From the NCBI GenBank assembly GCA_026120185.1, contig JANUWF010001942.1, positions 2,108,001 through 2,172,000 on the forward strand: a stretch of DNA of 64,000 nt, given 5' to 3'. This document shows positions 11,508 through 23,921 of the stretch, piece after piece; position 1 is the stretch's first letter, and every line of letters begins with the position of its first letter. Origin of the DNA: Voacanga thouarsii. Its lineage: Eukaryota; Streptophyta; Magnoliopsida; Gentianales; Apocynaceae. Below the pieces are notes generated by a model that did not search any database, had not been told where the DNA came from, and saw only the letters and a program-made list of their open reading frames with translations. A program made the translations under genes and the position numbers.

Positions 11508-12436
11508 CTAGGTAAGTCCATAGGTGCCCACCCCTATGGCGTCTAAGTGTCTCTTGAAGACTCTCTCAACCAAAGGCTTGGTGAATGGATCTGCTAAATT
11601 GTTTTTTGAGGCAATATGTTCCACCACGACTTTCCGTCTCTGGATGAAATCCCAGATCAGATGGTACTTCCTCTCGATGTGTTTCCCCTTCTTGTGGTTC
11701 CGAGGCTCCTTAGATTGCGATACTGCTCCAGTGTTGTCGCAATACATTACAATCGACCTTCCCATATATGGTACGACTCCAAGTTCTGAAAGGAACTTTC
11801 GAAGCCAAACTGCTTCCTTGGACGCCTCCGAAGCTGCCACATACTCAGCTTCCATTGTTGAGTTAGCAATACAAGATTGCTTGATACTCCTCCATGAAAT
11901 TGCTCCTCCAAACAAGGTGAAGACATATCCACTAGTGGATTTTCTCTCATCCTTATCCACTTGGAAGTCTGAGTCTGTGTATTCTGTAGGAACCAAATCA
12001 TCATCCCTATAAACCAGCATATTATCTCTCGTTCCCTTAAGGTACTTGAGAATATGCTTTACAGCTTGCCAATGAACCTTCCTTGGGTTTGACTGATATC
12101 TGCTAACTAAGCCCATGACAAAGCAGATATCTGGCCTATACACAGCATGGCGTATATGAGACTTCCCACAGCCGAAGCGTAGGGAATCCTACTCATTCTG
12201 TCCTTTTCTTCTTGAGACTTAGGATAGTCCTTTGAAGAAAATGAAAACCCATGTCTGCAAGGGATTAGAGCTCCCTTGCATGAGTCCATACTGTATTTGG
12301 CCAGCATCTTATCAATGTATGTTGCTTGGGATAACCCTAACATTCTCTGCTTCCTATTTCTAAGAAGCCTAATCCTGAGAATGTAGTTGGCTTCTCCTAA
12401 GTCCTTCATATTGAATTGACTAAAGGTATAAATCAT
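11508..12436 (-). pseudogene. pol: Copia B reverse transcriptase end plus RNase H
   Basis: Two overlapping minus-strand frames form one reading. 12107-12436 carries the RT end (FNMKDLGEANYIL, IPYASAVGSLIYAM). 11508-12143 carries MYRPDICFVMGLVSRYQ and a full copia RNase H: YTDSDFQVDKDERKSTSGY, STMEAEYVA, CDNTGA, ERKYHLI and ADPFTKPL. The frame shifts once between 12107 and 12143, at the point where copia proteins read AMLCTRPDI. The acidic residues of RNase H (TDSDF, MEAEY, CDNTGA) are present. The upstream RT palm with YVDD and all of integrase are deleted: the frame starts where it abuts the gag-pre-integrase region near 12430. Confidence 0.93.
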
Positions 12437-12713
12437 TGATATTGATCTTTCTCTTCTTAGTTAAAGGTTCAGACTGAGCATTATTTGATTGGTTATTAAT
12501 AGGGTTTAAAAAGAATAGATTACCATACATGTGCCCAGTACATAAAATTTCTCCACCTCTACTGATAGAAATACCAGAATGGAAAGATACAGAATATCCT
12601 TGATTAATAAGTTTTGCAACTGAAATCAAATTCTGACGAAAACCAAGTACATATAAAATATCTTTTAAAACCACTATCTTATTACAATAAAAAATAAGAT
12701 CCATCTCTCCCAC
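12420..12713 (-). pseudogene. Copia B gag-pre-integrase segment
   Basis: This frame has LIFYCNKIVVLKDILYVLGFRQNLISVAKLI and TGHMYGNLFFLNP, the region between protease and integrase of copia polyproteins. It ends at NDLYL, just before the His-containing WHLRLGH motif would begin, and is fused to the RT end. The junction marks a large internal deletion. Two stops (within the TAAGTCTAG at about 12727-12735) separate it from the protease frame. Confidence 0.88.
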
Positions 12714-12728
12714 TGCAAGGGCCTAGAC

Positions 12729-13685
12729 TTATGCTCCATTACCCACTTGAAACCTATGTTCGCCCTTCTTGAGTCTTCTTATCTTTCTAAACCCCTGCAA
12801 GGAGTTACAGATATGATCAGTGGCTCCTGAATCAACAATCCAAGTGGAAGTTGATTCTACCATTGATATGGACTCTAGATAGAAAACATTACCTGTGGGG
12901 TTTTTCTTGGTTTGAAGATCTGGACACTCCTTTTTCCAGTGTTCCTTCTTGCCACATTTGAAGCACTTGCCCTTTGGTTTGTTCTTGGGCTGGGCTACTG
13001 TATTCCCCTTCTTCCTCTTGAACTTTCTGGGTTTAGGTCCAGTTCTTGAGGAAGAAGCCTTAGCAATCATGGCCTTTGACTGCGGTTTCATGACCTTCTC
13101 CGCCATCTAGAGCTCCTTCATCAATTCAGTTAAACTCATGTTCAACTTGTTTATGTTATAGTTTAACTTGAACTGAGTGAAGGAGCTCGGTAGAGATTCG
13201 AGAACCTTGTCCACTTGGCTCTCGGGGTCAATAACAGCCTCTAAGATTTTCGCCTCCTCGAAAGCAGCAATCATCTTGAGCATATGCTCTCGGACTGATA
13301 CTCCCTCAGCCATCTTAGTGTTAACAATAGTTCGAAGAGCCTCCTGCCTCGCAGGCCAGCTCTTGTCCGCGAACATAGTAGCCAATGATTGACTGATATC
13401 ATATGCAGAAGTCATGTGCTCGTGTTTTGACTGGAGCACATTAGACACGGAGGCTAACATATAGTAACGTGCCATTTCGTCAGCCTTCTTCCACGCCTTC
13501 TCAGCCTCTCGCTCTTCGGCGGTGGAACCTTCCCCGATAACAGGGCAGGTCTTGTAAAGGACATACTTATACTCCTCAGTTGTGAGTATTATGTCCAGGT
13601 TCTTTTTTCAGTCCACATAGTTTGGACCCATTAACTTATTCTCCACGAGAATAACGGCCAATGGACTAAAAGAACCTCCCACCAT
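12729..13685 (-). pseudogene. gag: Copia B gag and protease (nearly intact)
   Basis: The start is the ATG complementary to 13683-13685 (product begins MVGGSFSP). A TGA at 13608-13610 stands where a Trp is expected (NYVD-stop-KKNLD). The core gag domain (UBN2 type, 13107-13475) includes the segment from MARYYMLAS to LNMSLTELMKEL; a TAG at 13107-13109 replaces a Gln. The next frame (12729-13106) has a basic stretch, the zinc knuckle CFKCGKKEHWKKEC and the protease active site WIVDSGATDHICNS. Gag would package RNA in cytoplasmic particles and protease would process it. Three or four point nonsense changes are enough to silence it. Confidence 0.92.
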
Positions 13686-15502
13686 TTTTTAAAATCGAAA
13701 AATAAAAGAAAGAATTAAGTTTGTAAAAACAAAATAAAATTTGTGTACTGAAAATAATTTAGCTCTTAGGAAAACTGACATAGCTTCTTAGGAAGATTAA
13801 CAGTTTCTTAAGCTAAGTGTATTAACCACCACAAATTAATTTCCCTTCTAGGTAATGGTCTAGAGAATAACTCCATCATGGAATGGCCGTTTTCTCTCAT
13901 TTCCTATGGACATGCCTCGCACTATAACCTCCAACGTGGGCCGGCCGATCATAGTACGTGCCCCGAGTTATTAATTACATCCCTCCATTAGATCTAGATC
14001 CTTGTGGTATCCCCATCCTATATAGGTTCACTCCCAGGGTGACGCGAGGGGATCCACGATCTGTAATGAGGACCGTGATGGAAACCGTTGTGCCGTTGGA
14101 ACCCCTCTCCCACTTAGTCTTTTAAAATAAAGGTTTTTTGAAAAAATATCCTTTTGAAATTTCCATTAAGTTTTTCTTAACTCAAAAATAAAATATCCAA
14201 GTCCATTAAAATCTCTATGTCAAGGCTTATATCCTTTGAGAGATTTTTCCATGGACTAATTTTATTTAAGTTAAAACTTAATGATTTAAAAAATTTTCCA
14301 ATTAAAACTTTCTAGAGACTTTGGTCTCAAGTTTATTTGACAAAATCATTTTTCTAGTCCAAAACAAAACAAAATGGCTTTCCATTTTAATTTACAAAAA
14401 TATCTAAATCCAATATATTATCTATGCCAAGGATTAAATCCTTTGAGAAAATATTCAAGGATTAATTTTTGTAAAAATTAAAATAACCATTTAATTTTTG
14501 AAGAAAAATATTTTTCTCGCAAAAAATGTTCCCAAAGACTTTGGTCTTTGAGGAAAAAACGCACATAGGTACATAAAAAAATAGCATGCTCGAAAACAGT
14601 AAACGTTTTCATGCTTTTCTATTTTTTAAACCTAAGTGCCCAAATAATAGAATTAAACACATTAATAAATTAATTAATGATCTTGTTTAATCCTAAAATC
14701 CCTTACTAATATTTTTCATGCAAATATATTCCAAGAATATAAATTTTGCAAAAATATTAACTTCGCCTGGTATGGGACCCAAAACGAAAAAGGAAAAAAA
14801 ATAAAAAAAATTGCAAAAAATAGCTGCCGGTCCATGTGTACCCGATGCACCCGATCCGCGCCCGCATGGCCTGCGGTCCACAGTTGCTCCGGTGCACCAC
14901 ACGCACCAGATCACCATCCTCAGCAACCCGCCAGCCGCGACCTACACCCATGACCCGCGCCCATTTCGTCTAAGCCGTTGACCCACTAAGGATCCGCGCG
15001 TTGGCCCGTTTTCTGGCGCCCGGCCCGTGCTAATTTGAAGTTGCAATTGCAAAATCGACTTCAAATCAAAGGAGATTGGTTCGGCTTCCTCGGCTCGCGA
15101 ATAGTGGCTCCAGACACAGAAACGGACGGAGGCTCGGCTTGGCTCGGCTCGATCGGCGGCTTATGAATAGTGCATTTCTTCTTCGTTTTTCTTCTTTCTG
15201 CGCGCGAATTGCAGAGGCCATTTTCCTTCATATTTTGTTCATATTTTTGGCTTCTTTGGACATTTTTACTTACAAAAAATCATCCAAAACAAAACCACAA
15301 CCGCCTATACCCATTTAAATTGGGTTTACACAATTAAGATATCAAAGCCAAAAAAAAAAAAAAAAAATTACAGAGGCCTATGCTTCAACGATGAAGCTCA
15401 CAGAGTTGCTATCCTATACCAAAACAGCGAAGGATCACAGGTATAATCATCTTCTCAATTTTTATTAACTATCATGCTCCCTATATTGATCATAGAACCA
15501 TA
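13686..15502 (-). other. Long 5' leader of copia B with GC-rich block
   Basis: About 1.8 kb lies between the primer site and gag. It contains no sustained reading frame. The part 14820-15020 is unusually GC- and CpG-rich (many CCGCGCCCG-type phrases) while both sides are AT-rich. Homologous leader sequence occurs in E (17850-19320) and F (53940-56139). Confidence 0.7.
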
Positions 15503-15515
15503 GTCTCTGATACCA
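15503..15515 (-). other. Primer-binding site of copia B (initiator tRNA-Met type)
   Basis: The plus strand GTCTCTGATACCA is the reverse complement of a TGGTATCAGAG-type site. It lies three bases from the LTR start at 15519. Confidence 0.85.
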
Positions 15516-15518
15516 CAT

Positions 15519-17537
15519 TAAGGGACGAAAAACAGAGAGCATTATGCAGTTACAGGAAAAACAGAGGAAAAAAAAAACGCAAGTCTTAAAGGCCACACAG
15601 AAGCATGAAGATCATACATTTGCACTCCTTAAGCCTTCTAGGTTGAGTAGAAGTAGATTGAACGACAGGAATCGCTTCGCCTTGCCCGCTTGAAGAAGCT
15701 TCTGGTTGAAAATCCGCTAGCCTTCTACTTAGCCTTGTTTGCATGAACGCCAAGCTTTTCAGCTCTCGTAATATTCCTTTGCCCAACCTGTAGTCGGTGA
15801 ACACAATGGTGAGGAGGAACGGTCACAAATCTCCTTGGTTCTCTTACTATTGGTTAGCAAAGAAAATAAGAAGAAACAGAGAAGGAGGGAGGCGTGACAA
15901 TGAGAGAGTGGCGTGAGGCTCTGTGTTGGTTAGGAGATTGGGGTTTTTCTGTACCAGAGACTTGTTTATTGGTTACCCAAAATTAGGTCTCTCAATCTCT
16001 GATAAACATATCCCCGGGATATCATATTTCAAAACACCCGGATGTTATCCTGAGAATCAGTTTGGCTTAACCCTAAACTCTTCTTAACCGTATCTGGAAA
16101 AAACCCTATGGTCCAATCTATTGGGAAAAAATAAATTTTATTATTTTTCTTGGACTCAAAAGGCCCAAAATAATAAACATTAATTATTTATTTCCTGGGC
16201 TTATATAAACAACCCAATAAATAATTAATGAGCCCAAATAAACCATAACAATTAACCTTTAATTATTTATTTCTTGGGCCTATATAAATAACCCAATAAA
16301 TAATTAAACATTAATTATTTCTCCTAATTTAAGCCTAGGTTAATTTTCTAATTATTCATACTGGACCTAGGCCCTGAATAATTAATTAACCAATTAAACC
16401 AGATAATTAATTTCTCTCAACTCCTATTTTATTTATTTATTTATTTTATTCCAGTCTAATAATAAATTAGACTTTTTGAAAAAAATAAAATAAAATAAAA
16501 TCCTCTTCAACTGAGACCAATTCCTCAACCCAAAATTAATTAGGACTTACGGGCTATTCCGAGGACCAAAAAGACACATCGCATTGGCTGCTAAAATGAC
16601 CAAAATACCCCTACTATATAAATAGCTGTATTTTGCATTTTAAATATTTTTTAATATCACAATAAGGAAATATTGACCCCAAGGACAATACTGCATTAGC
16701 AAAGTCTCCGACCTACAGGTAAAATGACTAAAATACCCCTCTACATATCGCCGTACATTTAAAGAGGAAGAAGTGTACTAACACCCCTCTAAATGACATC
16801 TACCATCCTTAGGCTTCTAGTCCAATGATCCACGACTTCCTGGAGTGTTTCCGCTTTCTAAGGAAGCTACCCTAAAGCAAACATCCAAGTCATGTTTCCC
16901 AGGGCCCTGGACGTTTTAGACCATTCGGACAACCATAAGGGGCGATATAGTGTAGAAACTTTCTTATACAAGTCTGTCTTAACTAATTAGTCACACATAC
17001 CCAACATGCAAGTACACTAGCCCTACGATAGAACCTCAACTATAGAAAATCAAAGTATATGCTTCCAGCTTTGCCAGACCACCAACTCATACTCAAGTCG
17101 TAGAGTACTAATCCACACTGTAGCGGTAGTAGTCTAGGTTTCTATCATATAGTACTTTTAGAAATCACTACTACAGGTCCTGTCCTACATATTCGAAATA
17201 CGCTTATGTCATGAAGTGAGTGGACTACTCACTGGCTAAAGGTAAGCCATTCCCCATTTGGAATTCATAACATAATAACCTAAGCATGATGAGGTTCCCG
17301 GTCTCATCAATAGGTTAAGAACAAATGTTTATGTGTTAAATAACCCGTGATCCATACCTTACTGTGAAAGACCACCATTCACGTAGATCACTTATTTAAA
17401 CACAATGGGTCTGTTCCAAACGAAAATCGTGCACAAACAATAAGCAAATTCACAAACAATTTCTGAAAATAAATTCTTTTCTTAAAATATTTGATTTTAC
17501 ATTAGAAACCTAGTCTGAGAGGGCATACAATCCAATA
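15519..17537 (-). repeat. Right (5') LTR of copia B
   Basis: It starts TAAGGGACG (the terminal TG is mutated to TA) and ends GGGCATACAATCCAATA. It is colinear with the left LTR. The twin hairpins are kept at about 16178-16310. It is followed by the TTAAG duplication. Confidence 0.95.
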
Positions 17538-17542
17538 TTAAG

Positions 17543-19330
17543 GCCTTAAACTGTGGCTTCATGACCTTTTCTGCCATCTAGAGCTCCTTCATCAACTCTG
17601 TTAAACTGATGTTTAACTTGTTCATATTATAATTCAACTAGAACTAAGTAAAAAAGCCTGGTAAAGATTTGAGAACCATATCCACTTGGCTCTCGAGGTC
17701 AATAATAGCCCCAAGACTTCTGCTTCATTGAAAACATCGATCATTTTGAGCATATAGTCCCTAATTGATGCTCCCTCAGCCATCTTAGTATTTATAACTG
17801 TTCTAAGATATTCCTACTTTTGCAATGCCCTATTACAATTATCTTTAATATGATTAGTTTGGCTCTTATGAGAACTGACATAGCTTTTTGGAAAGATTAA
17901 CAGTTTCCTAAACTAACTGTGTTGACCACCACAAATCGACTATCCTTTTAGATAATGTTCCAGAAGATAACTTTATCGAAGGGGCGGTCGTTTCTTCTCA
18001 TTTTCTATGGACAATCTTCACACTATGACCTCCATCATAGGCTAGCTGATCACAATACGTGTCCCGGGCATCAATTATATCATCCAGTGTGACGTGAGGG
18101 GAACCACGATCTTTAATGAGGGTCGTGATGGAAGCCGTGAGGCTATTAGAACTCCTCTCCTACTTAGTCTTTTAAAACAAGTGTTTCTTAGAAAATAGCC
18201 TTTTGAAAATATCCCATTAAGTATCCTTTAACTTTTGTAAAATTTCAAAATTCATAAATCTCTATGTCAAGATTAAAATCTTTAAGAGATTTTTGATGGA
18301 TTAATTTTACCTTGTTAAGAATTTAATGATTTAAAAAATTACCTATTAAAACTTCTTAGAGACTTTGGTCTTAAGTTTTGTTTGACAAAAATATTTTTCT
18401 TATAAAAATAAATTAAAATAATTTATCCTTTTAAATTACAAAAATGTCTAAATCTAGAATATTTTCTATATCAAGAATAAAATTTTTTAAGAGATTTTCT
18501 AGGTTTAATTTTTGCTTTTAGTTAAAATTAAACATTTAATTAAAGAAAATGTTTTTCTTTTGTTAAAAATTCCCAAGACTCTAGTCTTGAGAAAATGTGC
18601 ACATAGGTTTACAAAAGAAAATAGCATGCCAGAAAACTGTAAATGTTTTCATGCTTTTCTATTGTTTTAATCAAGGTGTCCAAATAATATAATTAAACAC
18701 ATTAATTAGTTAATTAATAGTCTTGTTTAATCCTAAATCCCTTGCTATTATTTTTCATGAAAGATATTCCAAGAATATAACTATTACATTAACCTCGTGT
18801 GATATGGGACCCTAAGAAGGAAAAATATATATATAAAAAAAAACAAAAATACTCCTCTAGAAACCATCCGGTGCCGGTTCGTTTGTAACCACCCGATGCC
18901 AGTTCTTACCCATAGAGCTCTTGTCGCTGCACCAAAATAAATCCGGCGTCGGCTTGAGATATGGACCAGCATCGATTCACGTCTGCTAAATCGTGTTCTG
19001 CCCGTTGATATCCGACCCTGGTTCTGTGTGCCATGTTGATTCATGTCTTTTGGCATTTTTCTGCGATCTTCTTAGCTCATAGATTAATCTCTAGGTGTTC
19101 TAGTGATTATAAAAATTTCAAATACTAAATCAATCACAAAACATAAATGCAGATGCCTTAAAACTCAGGCTTACACGAAATCTGCAAAAGCATATAATTA
19201 GGTACGGATGCCTATGCCTCCACACATGAGGTGTATACAAAACCTACCCATATAAAAAACTATGAGGGATCACAGTAAATAATTTAAAATTAAATCATTT
19301 TGCTTTTATTAATAGGTTTACCAAAAACTA
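17543..19330 (-). pseudogene. gag: Copia element E, right part: gag remnant and leader
   Basis: 17543-17830 continues the gag gene cut by element B: the minus strand matches the LTELMKEL, VDPESQVDKVLE and VREHMLKMI parts of the gag of B with stops and frameshifts. Near 17825-17860 the sequence jumps to the leader, so the gag N-terminus is deleted. The leader (17860-19330) follows that of B, including TTAACAGTTTC-type phrases and a small GC-richer block at 18850-19060. Confidence 0.8.
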
Positions 19331-19343
19331 GACTCTGATATTG
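19331..19343 (-). other. Primer-binding site of copia E
   Basis: The plus strand GACTCTGATATTG is a decayed complement of the initiator tRNA-Met site, two bases before the LTR start at 19346. Confidence 0.7.
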
Positions 19344-19345
19344 TT

Positions 19346-20539
19346 TGAATGGATCGTGGTAGAAAATTAGAGGAAAAATAAACAAAGGAAGTCTTTAGAA
19401 ATTTACCTTTTCTTTTTTGTTTAACTACGAAGAGCTTAGGTTGTGCTTGAACTATGGATTGCTGAACTTCAGGCATTGTTCTTGAAGATTTCGGCTCTTG
19501 TCCAGCCAATCTTCTACTGTGTCACATAAGTTTTTCTTTACCTTCGATCTTTTGAGGTATGACCCAACCAAATACTAGTCGATGAAAGCCTATAGGGTTA
19601 GGATCAACGGTCTTTTTCTTGATGCATTGCTACAAATCAATATCAAGAATACTCTTTTCTTGGATTTCTATCAACTAAAGATCAAGAGAGAACTACGTAT
19701 ACTGGAAAGTTTGAAGCTTTCCTATGGTAGAAGAGAGAGAGACGAGAGAGAAGACAAAGAGGCTGCCAACAACTAACAATAGAGGCTTTCAGGGATTTTT
19801 TTATATCCTAGAAACAATGTCTAATCAAAAACTTTTTTTTTAAAAATGTTATATATATAAATATATATATTTATATATATATATTTATTTATTATATAAA
19901 CTGGCCAGCTAGGGTTTTAGTCCCACCTCCATATGGCCGGCCTGCCCTAGCCCAAATGGGCTAGGGCTTGCTCCCTAAAACTTTGGCCCATGTTCTTAGG
20001 TCAAATTTTAATTATCTATTAATCTTGGACTAGACCAAGCCCAAAATAAATAATTAAACACCCAATTGTACCAGGCCTTTATCCTAAGCCTTTTCTTGTT
20101 TAGGCTTAGGCTAACTTTAATTATCCAAATTGGGTTTAAGACCTGAATAATTAATTAACCTATAAACCAGGCTTTTAATTAATTCTCTCTTTAGGCCTTT
20201 TATTTTATTTTAACTCAATAAAAAATTAAGCTCACTAAATAAAATAAAACCTATTTATTAATGACCAGATCCTTAGCCCAGAAAAATTTAATTAGGCATT
20301 ATGGGCTACTTTGCGAACCAAAAGACACATCGTCATTGGTTACTAAAATGACCAAAAATACCTTTACTGTATAAATAGCTGTATTTTACATTTTAAATAT
20401 TTTTTACTATCACATAAGGAAATATTGACTCCAAGGACAATGCTGCACTTAATAATGTCTCCGATCTACAAGTGTTATAACAAATATATCCCTCTACGTA
20501 ACGCGTACATTTAGAGAGGAAGAGTACACTAACACCTCT
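19346..20539 (-). repeat. 5' LTR of copia E, left part
   Basis: It starts TGAATGGATCGTGG and follows the B and F LTRs through the AT-rich hairpin area and the phrase around ATAGCTGTATTTTACATTTT. It breaks at the CCTCT duplication (20535-20539) where gypsy element C is inserted, and resumes at 31920. Together the two parts are 1926 bp, close to the B (2.02 kb) and F (2.06 kb) LTRs. Confidence 0.9.
19849..19885. repeat. AT-only repeat
   Basis: This is an imperfect TATATA array (TATATATAAATATATATATTT type) within the LTR of E. Confidence 0.85.
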
Positions 20540-20927
20540 TGATATGATCTTGGGGTTATTTTCTCAATAAATTTCGTAGCTAATTTTGGGGTAAAATGCA
20601 AGACTCATGTAAGAGTTTAAAATAGAGAATTTTGTGAAGAAATGAACACCCAATTCAAATACTAGGACCCTAAGCTAAAATAGAGAACTTAAAACACTAG
20701 AAATAAAAATCAAGTCATCCAAATCACAACTAAAGACCATTGAGTCAAAAAGAAACCAAGAACACTTTAAAGAAGATGATTTATGCAACTAACTTTACCT
20801 CCAACAAGAACCTTGAATTACCTATAACCTAAGACCCAAATTAGTAAGCTAATTGATTTATCCTAAAAGAGTTTATAGACTCCATATATAGGGAAGACTA
20901 GGCCCTAAGAATGGTCTTCATGTTCAT
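20540..20927 (-). repeat. Left LTR of element C, first part
   Basis: It begins TGATATGATC and runs to the TTCAT target duplication of element H at 20923-20927. It continues at 27779; the two parts sum to 1115 bp, as in the unbroken right LTR (1124 bp). Confidence 0.9.
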
Positions 20928-21105
20928 TGATAGGGGCTAAAATCACCATTATTTTACTAGTTATTTGAGGTTATTTTGAAATACTTTTGTTGTAATAACT
21001 AAGCATATTCCTTCATATTTGACATTTTGATTGTAAAAAGTGTTTTTGATAAATTTGTGCATATTTAAACTGATTTTGAGCAAAAAGTGAATAATTTCAT
21101 AATTG

Positions 21106-21240
21106 ACCTGGCGCCAGGCCTAGCCAATGGACTAGGCGCCGGCTCCATTTTGGTCAAACAGCAAAAATGAAGCAAAATTGAGTCCAAAAACAGATTGGAC
21201 CCGACACCAGGTGGCCCGACTGTACCCGGTGCTAGGTCCA
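21106..21240. promoter_or_regulatory. GGCGCC-type palindrome cluster in H 5' LTR
   Basis: CCTGGCGCCAGG, TAGGCGCCGG, CGACACCAGG and CGGTGCTAGG are spaced by 15-40 bases and alternate with GGACC/TGGCC phrases. The 3' LTR has a more decayed copy at 26539-26660. Confidence 0.4.
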
Positions 21241-22266
21241 CTCTGCCCAGAGGCGGTTATATGCAAATTTAGTTTTTTTTTTTTAAAGGATTTTGATATT
21301 TTTTGAATTCTACTCGAACTAGACTTCTCAAGCAATGAATTTTAGTATTAAGAAGGCTTATAAATACAAGAAAAACACAAGAGAATGGTGTGATTTGAAG
21401 GATCCAAGCTAGCTACTCAATCACCATTCAAATGAGCATTGTTCAAATGAGGTTTTCAAGAGAAGAAGAAGAGTTTGTCTATGAGTTTTATCTTTTATCC
21501 TTTGTTTATTTTTCTTTAATAATGATGTGGTTAATGTTTTGATTGTAATTGGATATTATTTTGGAAATTATGATTTTGAGTTAATTGGAATTTTGATCAA
21601 TCTATTGTTATCTTTGGTGTTTGATTACTTGTTATTTTTTGTTATTGATGCAAGTTATTCTAATTGACTTGACTAAATAATGTTAGGAGTTTCATTACAT
21701 TGATTTCATAATTGTCTAATCTTAATAGATTTGAACAACGAAGTTAGGATTTTAGAACTAAAGTAATCAAAGATTAGTTGATTTCACCTCAACCAAAGGG
21801 TTATTAGTTAATTTCATATTTTTTAAGGAATTTAGATTCATGCATATTTTGGTTAGGATGGATTGATTGATAAATATGCTAATTGAATCAAAATATAGTG
21901 ATGAGCTTAATGCATGTTTTGATTATGTTAGCTTGATTGACAAATATGTTAATATGAATCAAAATATAGTGATTCTATGGATTGACAAACGAAGTGAAAT
22001 TTATCTTTATATTCCTTCATAATGCCAAGATGACAATTGATTGTGATGAATGCTAAGTAATTTAATATTGTGTTTTCAAAATAATTGCCTAATTACATGA
22101 AATTGCATCCTTAAGTTATATATATTGTTATCTTTATTTTTTTTTCCCTTTTTGTTCTCTTCTTGTTTTATTGGCTAAACAATAAAAATTTAGGTAAAGT
22201 AAGGTGGGAGCCTAAGTTCTCGTGAATTCGATACTTGTTATTCCATATACTATACGATGGGTATAC

Positions 22267-23797
22267 TGATGTGTTTAAATTTGGGTATAAAAATAAACAT
22301 ATTTCCAATCAAGTTTAAATTAAAATATTAACTCTAAATTACACATATGAGTAAACATACTCATCATTAAGCATACTATAGAATTCAAAACGAGTGTCGA
22401 TCCTCAAGGAACAAGTATGTATTAATCACTTTTCTTTCATTGTTTAATCGACTCAATAAAGTGAAAAAGAAATGAAAAGGGAAAATAAAATAAAATAAAA
22501 TAAAATAATATATACATGTTAAGGATGGAGAATTATGTAATTCAAACTATTATTTTGACAAACATGATCTTAAAGTACCTAATCATCATCATAACTAATC
22601 ATTCTCTTGGTATCATGAAGGATTAAGATAGATTCACTTCTTTGGTCAATCCATGAAATCACTATCTTCTAGATAAATTAGCATTATTTGGTCTCATCTC
22701 AACTAATTCACCCAAAAGATGCATTAAACACAATCATTGGTTAAATTTTCGTGGTCTTAGAAAATTTAAAACATGAAGCTAACCAATGAATCCTTGGTCT
22801 AGGCAAACATCAATTAACCTTTAATTACTTAGTTCTTAGCAATTAACCTCTTTGGTCCAACAAGTTAATAGACAACAAATATGAAATAAATCAATTGAAA
22901 CCACCATCAACCCCTTTGGTCCAGCAAGTTAATGGAAAGAAACAACCAATTAATTTCATAATAAGTACAAATAATTAAATACCAAAAATAACAATCAATT
23001 AATCAAAAGTTCAAAGTAATTCTAAAAATCATGCATACCTAAACAATGTCAAATTACAATAAAATAATTAATACATCATTGTTCAAGAAAAAGAAAACAA
23101 AGTTAAAAGAAAGCACTCATAGACAAGCTTCCTTCTTCTTTCTTCGTAGACCCTCTTGCACAATCCTCCTTGAATTAAAGAATTCCTCCTTAATTTGAGC
23201 GATTTTCTATTTTGATCTGCGAATCCTCCTTTTTTCCTTGTGCTTTCCCTTTATTTATAGGTTTTAGAAGTGCCTAATTTTGTTCCTCTAGGGTTTCTGG
23301 CCAACTAGAAGTAGGAAAATGCTAAAACTCTGCAAATTACCAAAAAATATGTGCAAAAATTGAGACACCACCTCAGCACCAGGGCACAGCCGGCGCCGCC
23401 TGTCCTGCCTAGGGCCGGCGCTGGTTATGGTCTGTTTCTCCTTTTGTTCGCCGATTTTTCTTGATTTTCGTGCCAATCCTTCCAGGGTACAGTTGGCATC
23501 GCCTCTGGCCTCCTAGCCGGCGCCAGTTCGGTTCTGTTTCACTGATTTTTTGTCGCCTTGAAGTGCATGCCAGCAGCACGTGGCCAGTGCCGGTTCCCCT
23601 GTCCTTGCTGACGCTGCCTCTACTTTGTTTAGTGACGTTTTTATCTTATTTTACCCCTAAAATCTGAAATAATGTACAAAGTATATTTTCAAGGGTAAAA
23701 TCTAAAATATGAAGAAATATGATAAGTTATTGAACAAAATATATCATAAAATAGCCTCAAATAATTAAAAAATATATGACTAATTTAGGCCCTATCA
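22267..23797 (-). mobile_element. Solo LTR J, inside the 5' LTR of H
   Basis: A 1531-bp insert starts TGATGTGTTTAAATTTGG and ends GGCCCTATCA and is flanked by the 5-bp duplication TATAC (22262-22266, 23798-23802). The 3' LTR of H has the empty site at 27670-27674. Read on the minus strand it begins TGATAGGGCCTAAATTAG and ends ACACATCA, so it is a relative of the H LTR inserted in opposite orientation. No internal region is present, which fits LTR-LTR recombination. It has its own GGCGCC cluster at about 23370-23605. Confidence 0.92.
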
Positions 23798-23901
23798 TAT
23801 ACTTACCCGTATGTGTGGTTTTAGTGGTTGGAATTTTAATTAAAGTTTGATTGATTGTGTAATTTGTTGGTAATATTTTTTATACTAAAAAACACACATC
23901 A

Positions 23902-23921
23902 AGTTTTTTGCGTCGTTGTCG
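23902..23921 (+). other. Primer-binding site of H (tRNA-Asp type, decayed)
   Basis: Right after the LTR, TTTTTTGCGTCGTTGTCGGGG resembles the TGGCGCCGTTGCCGGGG site complementary to tRNA-Asp in plant Athila/Tat elements, with a few CpG-type changes (GCGCC to GCGTC, TGCC to TGTC). Confidence 0.75.

Larger units (their letters stand above)
9464..17537 (-). mobile_element. Copia element B, complete with LTRs, nested in E
   Basis: The element is bounded by LTRs of 2022 and 2019 bp and flanked by a perfect 5-bp duplication TTAAG (9459-9463 and 17538-17542). Removing it rejoins the gag gene of element E (AGCCTTAGCAAT to GCCTTAAACTGTGG), which matches the uninterrupted sequence in the gag of B itself near 13060. 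The internal region is 4.03 kb. It has a long leader, gag, protease, gag-pre-integrase, then a deletion directly to the end of reverse transcriptase and RNase H. With integrase and most of RT gone it is non-autonomous. The two LTRs differ at several positions, so the insertion is not very recent. Confidence 0.95.
20928..23901 (+). repeat. 5' LTR of H (interrupted by solo LTR J)
   Basis: 20928-22266 and 23803-23901 together match the 1415-bp 3' LTR at 26359-27773. The remainder is J plus one copy of its TATAC duplication. Confidence 0.92.

Noticed and set aside
11524..12012. 162-residue plus-strand frame
   Set aside because: It is antisense to the RNase H frame of copia B, which has clear domain motifs.
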